Origin: Halorubrum californiense DSM 19288 | GTDB lineage: Archaea; Halobacteriota; Halobacteria; Halobacteriales; Haloferacaceae | DNA: 64,000 nt | Direction of reading: 5' to 3' | NCBI RefSeq assembly: GCF_000336875.1 | Contig: NZ_AOJK01000050.1 | Location: 1-64,000, forward strand | Shown here: in pieces, positions 1 to 7,968 of the stretch | How positions within the stretch are numbered: the first letter of the stretch is position 1 | How the letters are laid out: each line of letters begins with the position of its first letter | Program-made: the position numbers and the translations under genes | Notes under the pieces: generated by a model | Database searches by the model: none | What the model was told of the DNA's origin: nothing | The model's input: only the letters and a program-made list of their open reading frames with translations

Positions 1-66
1 TGTGTCATAGGCAACCGAATCTTCCCGCTTCAACTCCTTTGATTTAGTGGCCTACCTCGCTGCCGT

Positions 67-1182
67 ATGGCGATTCAACACAGCCATTTCAACCAGATGT
101 GGAACGCGACCCCCGACCAGGGGGAACTCGCCGAGCACCTGCGTGAGATGCTCGCCAAACCCGAATCACGGGGGGCGGCTGCGGACCGAATCAATGAGCA
201 CGCTGGTTTAGCGCAGACGTACCGGGAGAACAGTATTGACGCGGAGCCGCGGTACAAGCCGGCGATGTTTTTCCTCAGTTACTTCTGGCATCTTCAGGCG
301 CCGACCGAGTACCCGGTCTACTATGTGACGACTGAACACTACTTGGAGGACCACGACCGGTTCGTTCAAGATGGGGAGTGGGGTGAGGACTATGTCGAAT
401 TCATCGACACACTGGACGAGTTAATCAACCTCGCAACAGAAACAACCGGCGCTGACTGGGAGTACCGGGACATTTCGAATGCGATTTACTGGGATCAAGA
501 ACCCCGTCTAGAGTGGGAAGCGGAGGAGGAGGGGCAGGGGCCCGGAGAACCGTCCGGGGTTCACGAGGAGGTGCTCGGTGACTTCCTGCCACCGGTCGTT
601 TCTGATCTGAGTGCTGTCGCACAGCGTGACAGTACAGCTGAAGCGGAGTATGAAGAGCAAGATAGGGATTTAGCCGTTGTTTTCGAGGAGAAGCTCCATC
701 ATTCGTTCCGGATACTCGGGTTCGACGTAGAGGAGCTCGGGCAGGGATCCGGGCGGCAGCCTGATGGTATCGCTACGGCTGTTCGGAATGACTACGCGAT
801 CATCTACGACGCGAAAGTCCGCGGAGACGGGTACTCGATATCTACTGATGACCGCGCGATTCGAGAGTACATCGAGCGGCACGCCCGGCAGTTGCGTGAT
901 CAGGGTGTTCGCCGCATCTACTTCGCTATCGTGTCCTCAACGTTCACCGACCCAGACCGCAGCACGTTGCGTGAGCTTCGAGAAACGACGGCCGTTGAGA
1001 GTATCGTGTTCCTCAGCGCGGAGTTGCTTGAGGAGCTCATGGTGCTTCGGCTCCGGGAACCGTACCTGAATCTGGACGATATCCGGGCGGTGTTCGGAAC
1101 GCGAGACGGGATCTTCCACCGCGAGGAACTGAACAACGTACTCCCCGACTGGAGAGACGTCACCGTTGACGAATTCCTATAG
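67..1182 (+). CDS. FokI-type nuclease domain protein (restriction endonuclease-like)
   Basis: A 371-aa protein whose C-terminal third reads like the FokI cleavage domain. It has a GRQPDG stretch, then DYAIIYDAKV, then GDGYSIS, an arginine-rich helix ending REYIERH, and a late VFLSAELLEELM/LNLDDIRAVFG segment, in the same order as FokI (KPDG, VIVDTKA, GGYNL, YVEEN, LSVEELL, TLEEVRRKF). The Asp of PDG and the D-x-K of DAKV would be the PD-(D/E)XK metal-site residues. The N-terminal half (about 50-150, with YPVYYVTTEHYL) resembles domains beside McrB-type restriction ATPases, but I hold that loosely. There is an acidic linker at about 150-165. No methyltransferase or ATPase is adjacent. It probably cuts DNA in a defence role; the recognition specificity is unknown. 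Confidence 0.75.
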   Translation: MAIQHSHFNQMWNATPDQGELAEHLREMLAKPESRGAAADRINEHAGLAQTYRENSIDAEPRYKPAMFFLSYFWHLQAPTEYPVYYVTTEHYLEDHDRFVQDGEWGEDYVEFIDTLDELINLATETTGADWEYRDISNAIYWDQEPRLEWEAEEEGQGPGEPSGVHEEVLGDFLPPVVSDLSAVAQRDSTAEAEYEEQDRDLAVVFEEKLHHSFRILGFDVEELGQGSGRQPDGIATAVRNDYAIIYDAKVRGDGYSISTDDRAIREYIERHARQLRDQGVRRIYFAIVSSTFTDPDRSTLRELRETTAVESIVFLSAELLEELMVLRLREPYLNLDDIRAVFGTRDGIFHREELNNVLPDWRDVTVDEFL

Positions 1183-1389
1183 ACTATCAACATCTTCTGC
1201 CACGCGCTTCTAGTAATCATCAGGCTAGACACGTTGTAGCGTCAAGCGGCAGCAGTACGTATGCCGGCGATCCGTTCTATGTCACCGGTGTATCCAAGCC
1301 GATAGTTGGGTAGTGTTCACACGGGAGTACGGCACGTGACGAGGCGAAGTTCTTAGCGGCGCGTGGTTTGGGGGCAACGGTTACATGTG

Positions 1390-2247
1390 CTATATTTCGA
1401 AGTCGGCGATGAGCGCTGCGTGGTCGCTGTGATTGAGGGATTCAGGGTCGTACTCGCAGTACACCGGGTTTAGCTCTTCGGAGGCGATGATGTGGTCGAA
1501 TCGTCGGTTGCCGAAGCTTTCGTCTAGTGTGTCGATGGTTCCGTACCCCCAGTGGTAGCGGAATACGTCCACCATGCCGATGTGACCTAGTCCTTTGAGG
1601 ATTTGAAGCGCAGCGGTCCGCCAGCGGTCTTGGATTCGTGGGTCTTTGTCGTCGCTGAACGTGATGGGTTGCCCGTCGGGGAGTTCCGCGGCTGGCGTGT
1701 TGAAGTCGCCGGCGAGGATTCGCAACCGCTCCGGGTCGTTCGTAATCCGGTTGTAAACGGTCTCGAAGATCTTGAGTTTCTCTTCGCCTTTCATGCTGCC
1801 CGGGACGGCGCGGACGTTCCAGACCTTGATGTCTCTCCCGTTGACCGTGTACGTCGTCACTAAGATTTTCTCGGGGTAGTGCGTTGAGACGTGCTTGCGG
1901 TCCGCGTCGTCGTACGTGTCGTCGAACAATTCCAATGGGGTGTGTTCGATGCTGTCAGCGTCTCGGACGGCGGTGAGGTTGCCGTTTGTGTGACCGATGT
2001 CGCGGTGCGGTTGGACGTCGCTCTCGCGGAGTTCGTGCGCCCATGACAGCGTATCAACGATACCGTCATACCCTAGTTCGTCTCGAATCAACTCGCGGGT
2101 GAACTCCCGCCGGTACTGATTCACCTCGTTCAACAGGAGCAAATCAGGCGGGTCAGCCACCCCTGCGAGGCACTCGATTTGCGCTTCGATTTCGTCTTTG
2201 GCCTGATGTGGGAACGCGCCGTTAACGTTCCGAGTGAGGACTCGCAT
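1390..2247 (-). CDS. Endonuclease/exonuclease/phosphatase (EEP) family protein
   Basis: A 285-aa protein with the exonuclease III/DNase I-like fold. It begins RVLTRNVNG (the N-terminal Asn motif), has LLLLNEVNQY with the metal-binding Glu, AGDFNTP (the catalytic D-x-N pair), and ends with LNHSDHAALI (the S-D-H triad). All core catalytic residues are present, so it should be an active metal-dependent hydrolase of phosphodiester bonds. The substrate (DNA, RNA, nucleotide or phospholipid) cannot be told. It is transcribed towards the FokI-type gene; an AT-rich stretch about 25-30 bp upstream (near 2272-2278) could be its TATA box. Composition is less GC-rich than the later chromosome. Confidence 0.82.
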   Translation of the reverse strand: MRVLTRNVNGAFPHQAKDEIEAQIECLAGVADPPDLLLLNEVNQYRREFTRELIRDELGYDGIVDTLSWAHELRESDVQPHRDIGHTNGNLTAVRDADSIEHTPLELFDDTYDDADRKHVSTHYPEKILVTTYTVNGRDIKVWNVRAVPGSMKGEEKLKIFETVYNRITNDPERLRILAGDFNTPAAELPDGQPITFSDDKDPRIQDRWRTAALQILKGLGHIGMVDVFRYHWGYGTIDTLDESFGNRRFDHIIASEELNPVYCEYDPESLNHSDHAALIADFEI

Positions 2248-2509
2248 ACCGACGTGTTCTCCTTACCAGCTCCATAATTCTTAGACGGATTTGGTGGAGT
2301 TACTTGTGCGCTTGTTGCTTCACGCTGTGTATTCGGCACGATTCCCGAGGTCTGTCACCGTGTGAATCAGTACGGGATAGGCACGGTGGTAAAAGACGAA
2401 TTCTGATCGTTTTCTCACGAGTATCTCGATATCTCAGGAGAATACCTGCGTTCCAATACAAGATAAATAGTTGATTATATTATATTTTGTTTCGTATTCA
2501 CCTAAGTTG

Positions 2510-2516
2510 TTAAATA
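2510..2516 (+). promoter_or_regulatory. Archaeal TATA box for the HTH-nucleotidyltransferase operon
   Basis: A TTAAATA element lies 24-30 bp before the ATG at 2540, the distance expected for a leaderless haloarchaeal transcript. The whole gap 2248-2539 is AT-rich for this genome, and I see no further gene in it. Confidence 0.55.
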
Positions 2517-2539
2517 CTATTGGGCGAATATGAGACAAC

Positions 2540-3466
2540 ATGGTTGGTGAGAAAGAGTTGTGGGTCCTTTCGGTGCTCGGCGAGCCAAAGGACAGGCGGG
2601 AGTTAGCCGAGGAGTTAGGGTACGAGGAGGCGACGATATCTGATGCGTTCGGTGACTTGGAACAGCACGGGCTGATAAGCAGAGAACGGGTTGGAACGCG
2701 GTCCGTCGCAAAACCAAGTGACGCGCGGTGCGTAGAAGTGTTTCAATCGCTTACAACGTCGAATCCTCACGTTGATTTCCCGGAGCTGCTGACCTCCTCG
2801 ATGCTGAATGTATTATACTACCTTGGCAGCGAAGAGCCGTGGACAGCGACGGAGCTCGCAGAGCGAACTGGGCACAGTCGGGCGACGATCTATCGAGATC
2901 TTCGGACGCTCACGAATCGAGCGATGGCGACGAAAGAACACAGTCAGTATCGACTGAGAGCGGAATTCGACGATCTCCATGTGTTCGCGTATGAGCTTCG
3001 ACATCATGTCCACCGTGTCAGAACGAAGCGTGATGTCGGGGGTGCGACGATCGTCTGGGAATCTCACACCGAGTTCCTCATCCGAACAGCGACAGACGTA
3101 AACGAGGAAAACTATCATCGAACCGGGCTCGATCGGTTTGCCGAGTACGGACTCCAGTTTTTCACGACATCCGAACAGTACTACTTCTATTCGGAGGACC
3201 GGGAAGCGCTCGGTCCCGTGGAGTTCGTTTGCCACCTGCTTCTCATAGAGAACGATTCACGGCACCGGAAATACGCGCTCTTGCTCATCGCTGCGACGGA
3301 GTTGTCGGAGGAGTCGCTTGAGGAGGCGGCAACGTACTACGGCGTCGAGGACGTCGTCGTCTCGCTCCTGGAGTTTCTGCGCACCGGCGGGGAGGTCACG
3401 TCTGAGAGCACGCCAAACTGGGAGGAGTTCGAGACGCTCGCCGCTGAGTATGAGGTGAAAGTATGA
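2540..3466 (+). CDS. Tandem winged-helix DNA-binding protein, candidate antitoxin
   Basis: A 308-aa protein with two predicted winged-helix segments: residues about 5-60 (RRELAEELGYEEATISDAF) and about 85-150 (TATELAERTGHSRATIYRDL). The C-terminal half is mixed alpha/beta without a family I recognise. Its stop overlaps the next start by 4 bp, so the two are translationally coupled. AbiEi antitoxins are also winged-helix proteins encoded just upstream of a nucleotidyltransferase toxin, so an antitoxin/autorepressor role is the best inference. An ordinary transcription factor is the alternative. Confidence 0.6.
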   Translation: MVGEKELWVLSVLGEPKDRRELAEELGYEEATISDAFGDLEQHGLISRERVGTRSVAKPSDARCVEVFQSLTTSNPHVDFPELLTSSMLNVLYYLGSEEPWTATELAERTGHSRATIYRDLRTLTNRAMATKEHSQYRLRAEFDDLHVFAYELRHHVHRVRTKRDVGGATIVWESHTEFLIRTATDVNEENYHRTGLDRFAEYGLQFFTTSEQYYFYSEDREALGPVEFVCHLLLIENDSRHRKYALLLIAATELSEESLEEAATYYGVEDVVVSLLEFLRTGGEVTSESTPNWEEFETLAAEYEVKV

Positions 3467-4299
3467 GCCGTGAGCCGACGTTCGAGTCCACCGCGATCCG
3501 ACGACAGTTCAGCGAACTCGCCGACCTCATCAGCGACGATCTCACAGTGTACCTGATCGGTGGCGGGGCACTGACGTTGGAAGGCCTCAAGAACGCGACG
3601 AAAGACATCGATCTCATCGTCCGGAAGGAGTCTGAGTTGAAGCAACTCTGGAGTGTACTTACTGCCGCGGGATACGAGCCGCAGGGTGACCTCGCAGAAG
3701 CGTATGACGAGTTAGAGGCGGCGTTCATTCTCGAAAAGGATCGACGCCGATTCGATGTGTTCCACAGGCAGGTGGCTGGGGTTATCCACCTGAGTGACGC
3801 GATGATTTCGCGTAGTCAGCACCTGTTCGATGAAAGAGGCTTGTCGGTTCAGACGGTATCTCTGGACGACATTTTCTTGTTCAAGGCAGTGGCGAACCGC
3901 GAGGACGACGTCGAGGACATGGTGCGCATTGCTCAGGGAGGAATTGACGACGACGTGATCGTTACAGAGATCATGACGCAGTTAGACCTGCTTGGAAGCG
4001 ATGACTTCATTGGAGCGATGAAACAGAAACTGGACCGACTGGAGGACCAAGGGTTCGTATTCGACATTCACAGGGAGGTAGGCGAACTCTACGAACGAAG
4101 CCAGCACGGAACGGAAGTCAGGAACGCTGTTATTTCGCTTCGTGAACACGAGTATGATGACGACCTCTATTCAGGTGTTCCTGAGGAGGCGATTACGCGG
4201 CGGGTTGGCGAAGAAATCGCCACGTCAGGTGTTGAATGGTTGCTGAAGATCGGTGATATCGATCAAGCACCAGACGGATCGCTGGTTCTCGATCGATGA
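3463..4299 (+). CDS. Nucleotidyltransferase (AbiEii/DUF6036-like), candidate toxin
   Basis: A 278-aa protein with a minimal nucleotidyltransferase core. YLIGGGALTL is followed by KDIDLIV, giving the GG-x(n)-DxD metal site, and RRFDVF supplies a plausible third Asp. The start ATG overlaps the TGA of the winged-helix gene. In AbiE and MenAT systems such enzymes transfer nucleotides, in some cases to tRNA acceptor stems, and stop growth. The target here is unknown. The C-terminal 100 residues are helical and unassigned. Codon use and GC match the upstream partner, suggesting that they moved together. Confidence 0.65.
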   Translation: MSREPTFESTAIRRQFSELADLISDDLTVYLIGGGALTLEGLKNATKDIDLIVRKESELKQLWSVLTAAGYEPQGDLAEAYDELEAAFILEKDRRRFDVFHRQVAGVIHLSDAMISRSQHLFDERGLSVQTVSLDDIFLFKAVANREDDVEDMVRIAQGGIDDDVIVTEIMTQLDLLGSDDFIGAMKQKLDRLEDQGFVFDIHREVGELYERSQHGTEVRNAVISLREHEYDDDLYSGVPEEAITRRVGEEIATSGVEWLLKIGDIDQAPDGSLVLDR

Positions 4300-4383
4300 G
4301 CGGCTCGTGTGCGGGTAGTCTTTCAGATAGTTTACGTGATGCACAAGCTATACCGGCGGCTGAGTGCTACGTGGTAGTACCGC

Positions 4384-4737
4384 ATGACGTCACTTCAGAG
4401 CCGGTTGGCGAGTCTCTCTGATGTCGATGTCGACGCGGCTGAACAGACACGTGACGCGGTGTTGTCGGAACTCGACGTGCCTAGCGACTGGGCCGTGGCC
4501 GAGGCGGACGTCGAGATCGCGCAAGACGGCACGCGAGACTGGTTGCTCCTCGTGCTCGAACACGCGTCTGACCGGGAGAAGCGTGCGTCCGTCTTTCTCC
4601 TCGCTGACTCGCACGCGTTACAGACCTACGTTGAAGCCTCTGATACGGATGAGTGGAGCGAGCCGACGCGAGACCCCTCTGATTTGCGGCTACGCTCCGC
4701 GACCGCGCGTGACTCTGGTCGGTCGAGAGTCGCTTGA
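4384..4737 (+). CDS. Hypothetical protein, 117 aa
   Basis: An acidic 117-aa protein with no family I recognise. The N-terminal half is helical with regular acidic residues; the middle (WLLLVLEHASD) may be a buried strand; the tail is Arg/Ser-rich. It follows the nucleotidyltransferase gene by 84 bp on the same strand and converges with the CBS gene. The acidic residues are typical of haloarchaeal proteins, which supports this frame. Confidence 0.45.
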   Translation: MTSLQSRLASLSDVDVDAAEQTRDAVLSELDVPSDWAVAEADVEIAQDGTRDWLLLVLEHASDREKRASVFLLADSHALQTYVEASDTDEWSEPTRDPSDLRLRSATARDSGRSRVA

Positions 4738-4788
4738 GCCGCGGGTATCCCGCTGCGGTGCGTGTTCGCCGCGAGTTGATACTCGTTG

Positions 4789-5658
4789 TTACTGCTGCTG
4801 TGCCGGCGCGTCGCTTCCAGTTTGATCCGGGTCGTCTTGCGGCTCCGGTGCGCCGGGGTCGTACCCGGCGGCTTGGAGGTTCGAGAGGACGTCGTCGATG
4901 GTTTCGAGGGTGCGGTACAGGTTTTCGGTGGTGCGGCCGCTGGCGAGGAAGTCGGTGTTGTCCGTGGTTTCGACGAGGAGGTTGGCGTGCGCGACGTCGT
5001 TGCGGAGGTCGGTGACGTCGTGGAGACGCGAGTCCGCGGTGCCTTTCGTGGTGAACCCGCAGGCCTCCCAGCAGGTTTCGACGTTGGTGACGATCGTTTG
5101 GAGCGTGGAGAACTGCGCGTAGTGGAGTTCGTCGAGCGCGACGTTGGCGGCTTGTGCGTCCTCGTGCCGGGCTTCGATGCCGTCGAGTTCGTCGCGGGTG
5201 ACGGGCGTGGTTTTCCAGTCCGGTTTGACGTCGAGGACGAGTTCGCGGAGGTGTTCTTCGAGGTAGGTGATGCGGTCGAACAGGTAGATGCGGGCCGGTG
5301 CGGTGTTCAGATCGGCGCGGGTAAGGATTCCGGTGACCTGATCGGGGCCGCCGAGGAAGTAAACGGGGTTGTCGATGAGTGCGGACAACAGGGCCGTGAA
5401 CGACGTGTCGCCGCTCACCATGTAGTCGATAGTGAGTGGAGTGAGGTGGTCGGCGAGCGTGGTGCCGTCATCGTCGGTCGTGACGTCGTCTTTGTGGATG
5501 AATCCGACGGGGTCGTCATCGGCGTAGACTGGGGCGGCGTCGTACCCGTTATCGGCGAGCCACGCAGCGGCGGTACTCGGTGCCGTGTCGTGATCGAGGC
5601 GCTCGACGGAGTGTGTGGCGAGTTCGGCCGCGGTACAATCGTACAGGTCGCGGGGCAT
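4789..5658 (-). CDS. CBS-pair protein with C-terminal HEPN-like domain
   Basis: Read from the ATG at 5658 this is 289 aa; the frame stays open to 5736. Residues about 5-120 form a CBS pair (PVYADDDPVGFIHKDDV and VTGILTRADL), which normally binds adenine nucleotides. The C-terminal half is helical and carries LRNDVAH (R219 to H224), which fits the RxxxxH ribonuclease motif of HEPN domains. The same arrangement, with YAQF before the motif, occurs in the gene at 14533-15267. I infer a nucleotide-sensing RNase or a nuclease-like toxin. The tail (PEPQDDPDQTG) is acidic and probably disordered. It shares an intergenic region with the divergent gene at 5778. Confidence 0.7.
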   Translation of the reverse strand: MPRDLYDCTAAELATHSVERLDHDTAPSTAAAWLADNGYDAAPVYADDDPVGFIHKDDVTTDDDGTTLADHLTPLTIDYMVSGDTSFTALLSALIDNPVYFLGGPDQVTGILTRADLNTAPARIYLFDRITYLEEHLRELVLDVKPDWKTTPVTRDELDGIEARHEDAQAANVALDELHYAQFSTLQTIVTNVETCWEACGFTTKGTADSRLHDVTDLRNDVAHANLLVETTDNTDFLASGRTTENLYRTLETIDDVLSNLQAAGYDPGAPEPQDDPDQTGSDAPAQQQ

Positions 5659-5755
5659 GTAAGTGCGTGTATCGGCCGCGGTTGTGAAATTAAGGGAGCA
5701 GTCGGGTGATAGCGACCGGTCGAGGCTCTCACCCACCGCAAGTTTGATGTTTCGG

Positions 5756-5783
5756 GAGCATATGTCTATAATTAATTATGCTC
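5756..5783. promoter_or_regulatory. Perfect inverted repeat over a divergent promoter
   Basis: Arms GAGCATA (5756-5762) and TATGCTC (5777-5783) are perfect reverse complements around a 14-bp AT-rich core (TGTCTATAATTAAT). The right arm covers the ATG of the gene at 5778. The core could hold a TATA box for the leftward CBS/HEPN gene. An operator is the natural reading. Confidence 0.45.
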
Positions 5784-6134
5784 AAAGGGCATTTCTCGTC
5801 GGCGGGGGCCAGTGTCGAGTACGGGGATGCGAAGCGTCTCTTCCCCGTCGGTGAGCTGGATGCGACGGTGCGCCGGTATCGAGATGCCCAACTGGCGCTT
5901 GACGGTGTCGACGGGGCGAGCGTCATCGTCGTCGCGCCGACGAGTCTCGCAACGAGCTACCGCCTCACCCAACACGCGCTGACCGTGGTTCGTGTCGATA
6001 GTCTCTCCGGCGCGGTCCGCAGGGAGATCGACACCGCGATCGATGCGCCGATCGATGCGTTCGAACTCATCCAGATAGGGAAATGGAACAGTGACAGCCG
6101 GAACCACTCGCTCTCTGAATTCGCCGACGCCTGA
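5778..6134 (+). CDS. Hypothetical protein, 118 aa
   Basis: A 118-aa open frame with no recognised family. The core GASVIVVAPTSLATSY looks like a buried strand followed by a helix, and the C-terminus ends in SLSEFADA. The start is doubtful because the ATG lies inside an inverted repeat and immediately after AT-rich promoter-like sequence. The opposite strand is also open here and is rich in Arg, as shadow frames usually are. It sits between the CBS/HEPN gene and a small conserved-looking gene. Confidence 0.4.
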   Translation: MLKGHFSSAGASVEYGDAKRLFPVGELDATVRRYRDAQLALDGVDGASVIVVAPTSLATSYRLTQHALTVVRVDSLSGAVRREIDTAIDAPIDAFELIQIGKWNSDSRNHSLSEFADA

Positions 6135-6188
6135 CCCGTATTCGGAGACGCACCGACTCGACAGATCCCTTTCACCTCCTGCCATCCA

Positions 6189-6458
6189 ATGAGTAAGTCA
6201 CTCGCTGACGACTACCCGGAAGCCGCCTCGTACATTCAGAAGGCCGTCGACGAGCACGGCGAAGACTGGGTGTTGGAGAACTACTACGAGCAACTCTACC
6301 CGCTCGGGCAGGTGATGAAGATGCCGGACAAAGAGGAACTCCCGTTTTACGATGCGGACGAACACGATGCGATGACCAGAGAGGAACGCGTGGAGATGTA
6401 TCAAGCGTGGGCGGAATACCGAGAGAATCTCCGCACTGGGACGAAACCCGACGAGTGA
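6189..6458 (+). CDS. Small acidic hypothetical protein, 89 aa
   Basis: An 89-aa, strongly acidic, helical protein (DEHGEDWVLENYYEQLYPLG, later MTREERVEMYQAWAEYRENL). Its composition is typical of a real haloarchaeal protein. No domain recognised. It lies 42 bp before the ADP-ribosylglycohydrolase gene on the same strand, so co-transcription is likely. It might be a partner of that enzyme, but nothing in the sequence shows it. Confidence 0.55.
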   Translation: MSKSLADDYPEAASYIQKAVDEHGEDWVLENYYEQLYPLGQVMKMPDKEELPFYDADEHDAMTREERVEMYQAWAEYRENLRTGTKPDE

Positions 6459-6500
6459 CTGCCACCCCACGTTTTTCTCACCAGTAGTCGTTGGTGACGC

Positions 6501-7409
6501 ATGGACTCGGATAGGGCGCGTGGTGTGCTGCTCGGGGTGGCGTGCGGAGATGCGCTTGGCCGCCCGGTCGAATTCCAGTCGGCGTCCGCGATCACGGCCG
6601 AGCACGGGCGGCTCGACGAGATGAAAGGGCACGGGACGTGGAATCAGCCGGCGGGGACGATCACGGACGACACAGAGCAGGCGCTGTGTATCGCGCGGAG
6701 TCTCGTCGAGTGCGGGACGTTCGATCCGGCGGACATCGCTGACCGGTTCGTCGCGTGGTACGATACGGGACCGTTCGATATCGGGGGCATGACGCGGCGG
6801 TCGCTGCGCCGGTTGAAACGCGGTGACGCGTGGGACGAAGCGGGCCAACGCGTGTGGGAGCAGAGCCGGGAAGGACAGAACGCCGGGAACGGGAGCGTAA
6901 TGCGGTGCGCACCGCTCGCCGTCCCGTACGCGACCGACTGGAACCGTCTCGTGGAGGGGAGTCGGAAGTCCTCACAGATCACGCACGCCGACCCGCGGTG
7001 TACGTACGGGTGTGCGGTTCTGAACGTAACCGTCGCAGGCCTGCTCGACGACGCGGCGACGCCGCTGAGAGACGCGCTCGACTGCGTCGGCTCGGACGCA
7101 CCTGACGACGTTGTGGCGGCGCTCGACCCGATCGCTCGCGGTGCGTCCCCTGGCACGTTGGAGACGACGGGGTACGTCGTCCACTCCCTACAGACGGCAC
7201 TCCACGACGGCCTCACCGCCGACAGCGCCGAGGAAGCGATCGTGACTGCGGTGAACCGCGGCGGTGACACGGACACGATCGGTGCGATTACAGGGGCGGT
7301 CGCCGGAGCACGGTTCGGCGCGTCACAACTGCCTGACCGGTGGCTCTCTGTCATCGACGAGACTGAGGAGCTGACCGAGTTGTCAAATGGACTCGTTGCC
7401 GTATCGTAG
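6501..7409 (+). CDS. ADP-ribosylglycohydrolase family protein
   Basis: A 302-aa DraG/ARH-type enzyme. It shows GDALG at 16-20, TDDTEQ at 55-60 and GGDTDTIGAITGA near 253-265, the three metal-binding signatures of the family (Mg or Mn dinuclear site). These enzymes remove ADP-ribose from protein or nucleic acid side chains. The length is normal for the family and all ligands appear intact. It lies in an island with nuclease, nucleotidyltransferase and CBS/HEPN genes, so reversing ADP-ribosylation by a foreign toxin is one possible role. No ADP-ribosyltransferase is seen nearby. Confidence 0.88.
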   Translation: MDSDRARGVLLGVACGDALGRPVEFQSASAITAEHGRLDEMKGHGTWNQPAGTITDDTEQALCIARSLVECGTFDPADIADRFVAWYDTGPFDIGGMTRRSLRRLKRGDAWDEAGQRVWEQSREGQNAGNGSVMRCAPLAVPYATDWNRLVEGSRKSSQITHADPRCTYGCAVLNVTVAGLLDDAATPLRDALDCVGSDAPDDVVAALDPIARGASPGTLETTGYVVHSLQTALHDGLTADSAEEAIVTAVNRGGDTDTIGAITGAVAGARFGASQLPDRWLSVIDETEELTELSNGLVAVS

Positions 7410-7620
7410 CCCTGTAGACAACGTGCGACGCAAGATATGCTGAGACCCGCTTGAGTGGATGTACCGACTCGGTCGACAGAGAGATTATACTCGCATCGCA
7501 TCGAGGAGCCGATGGCTGACTCGCCGTGATATCGGTCAGTGGAGGATTTTTCCGCCGTTCATGACGATATCGTCGCTGAGTAGTCCGGCACGTAGCCCGG
7601 TGTGTAGAACCGTGCTCGGC

Positions 7621-7825
7621 GACCCGGTGCCGGGTTTTGGAGGTTTCATTGATGAGCACTCGGGATCTCCGGAGCACGCCCCTCATCATCGACCCGTCAC
7701 CGTGTTCTGTAGATTTCATGTTCTCGGACCCGAGACCCGGAGCCCACAGTTCATAACCGAGCCGTCACCGGATTCTACAAATTCCGTTGTCGGGGAAGTG
7801 GGCTCTCCAGGCCGTGATGCTGTGC
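7621..7825. repeat. Three degenerate ~69-bp tandem units
   Basis: Similar blocks start at 7621 (GACCCGGTGCCGGG), 7691 (GACCCGTCACCGTG) and 7759 (GAGCCGTCACCGGA). Each is followed by a T-rich segment (TTTTGGAGGTTTC, TTCTGTAGATTTC, TTCTACAAATTCC) and then a CGGAGC-like stretch. Spacings are 70 and 68 bp. The copies have diverged along their whole length, so this looks like an old tandem array rather than CRISPR, where repeats stay identical. Confidence 0.5.
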
Positions 7826-7932
7826 GGCACTCATCGGTCAAACCGGATCGGATTACGATCAATCGGGGCTAGGAACCTGATTCACCCCTATATGACCGAC
7901 TCGCGGCCGGTCTTGACGGCCTTGAGGCAGAC

Positions 7933-7939
7933 ATTTAAA
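7933..7939 (+). promoter_or_regulatory. TATA box for the first integrase
   Basis: ATTTAAA lies about 30-36 bp before the ATG at 7969. That fits a transcript starting at or just before this ATG, and favours it over the TTG at 7945. Confidence 0.5.
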
Positions 7940-7968
7940 TTCAATTGCTTCATACGGTGTTTAATCCG

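Larger units (their letters stand above)
7410..7968. other. Non-coding stretch with degenerate tandem repeats
   Basis: No convincing gene. Open frames of 62-137 codons exist but have unlike-haloarchaeal composition (Ser/Arg/Pro-rich, few acids). The middle part holds repeated units listed separately. The right end carries the integrase promoter. Confidence 0.55.

Noticed and set aside
7621-7825. Spacing of about 69 bp looked CRISPR-like
   Set aside because: Units differ along the entire length and no identical repeat/unique spacer pattern is present; no cas genes are nearby.
7459-7872. A 137-codon open frame on the plus strand
   Set aside because: Composition is Ser/Arg/Pro-rich with few acidic residues, overlaps the repeat units and has no family resemblance.
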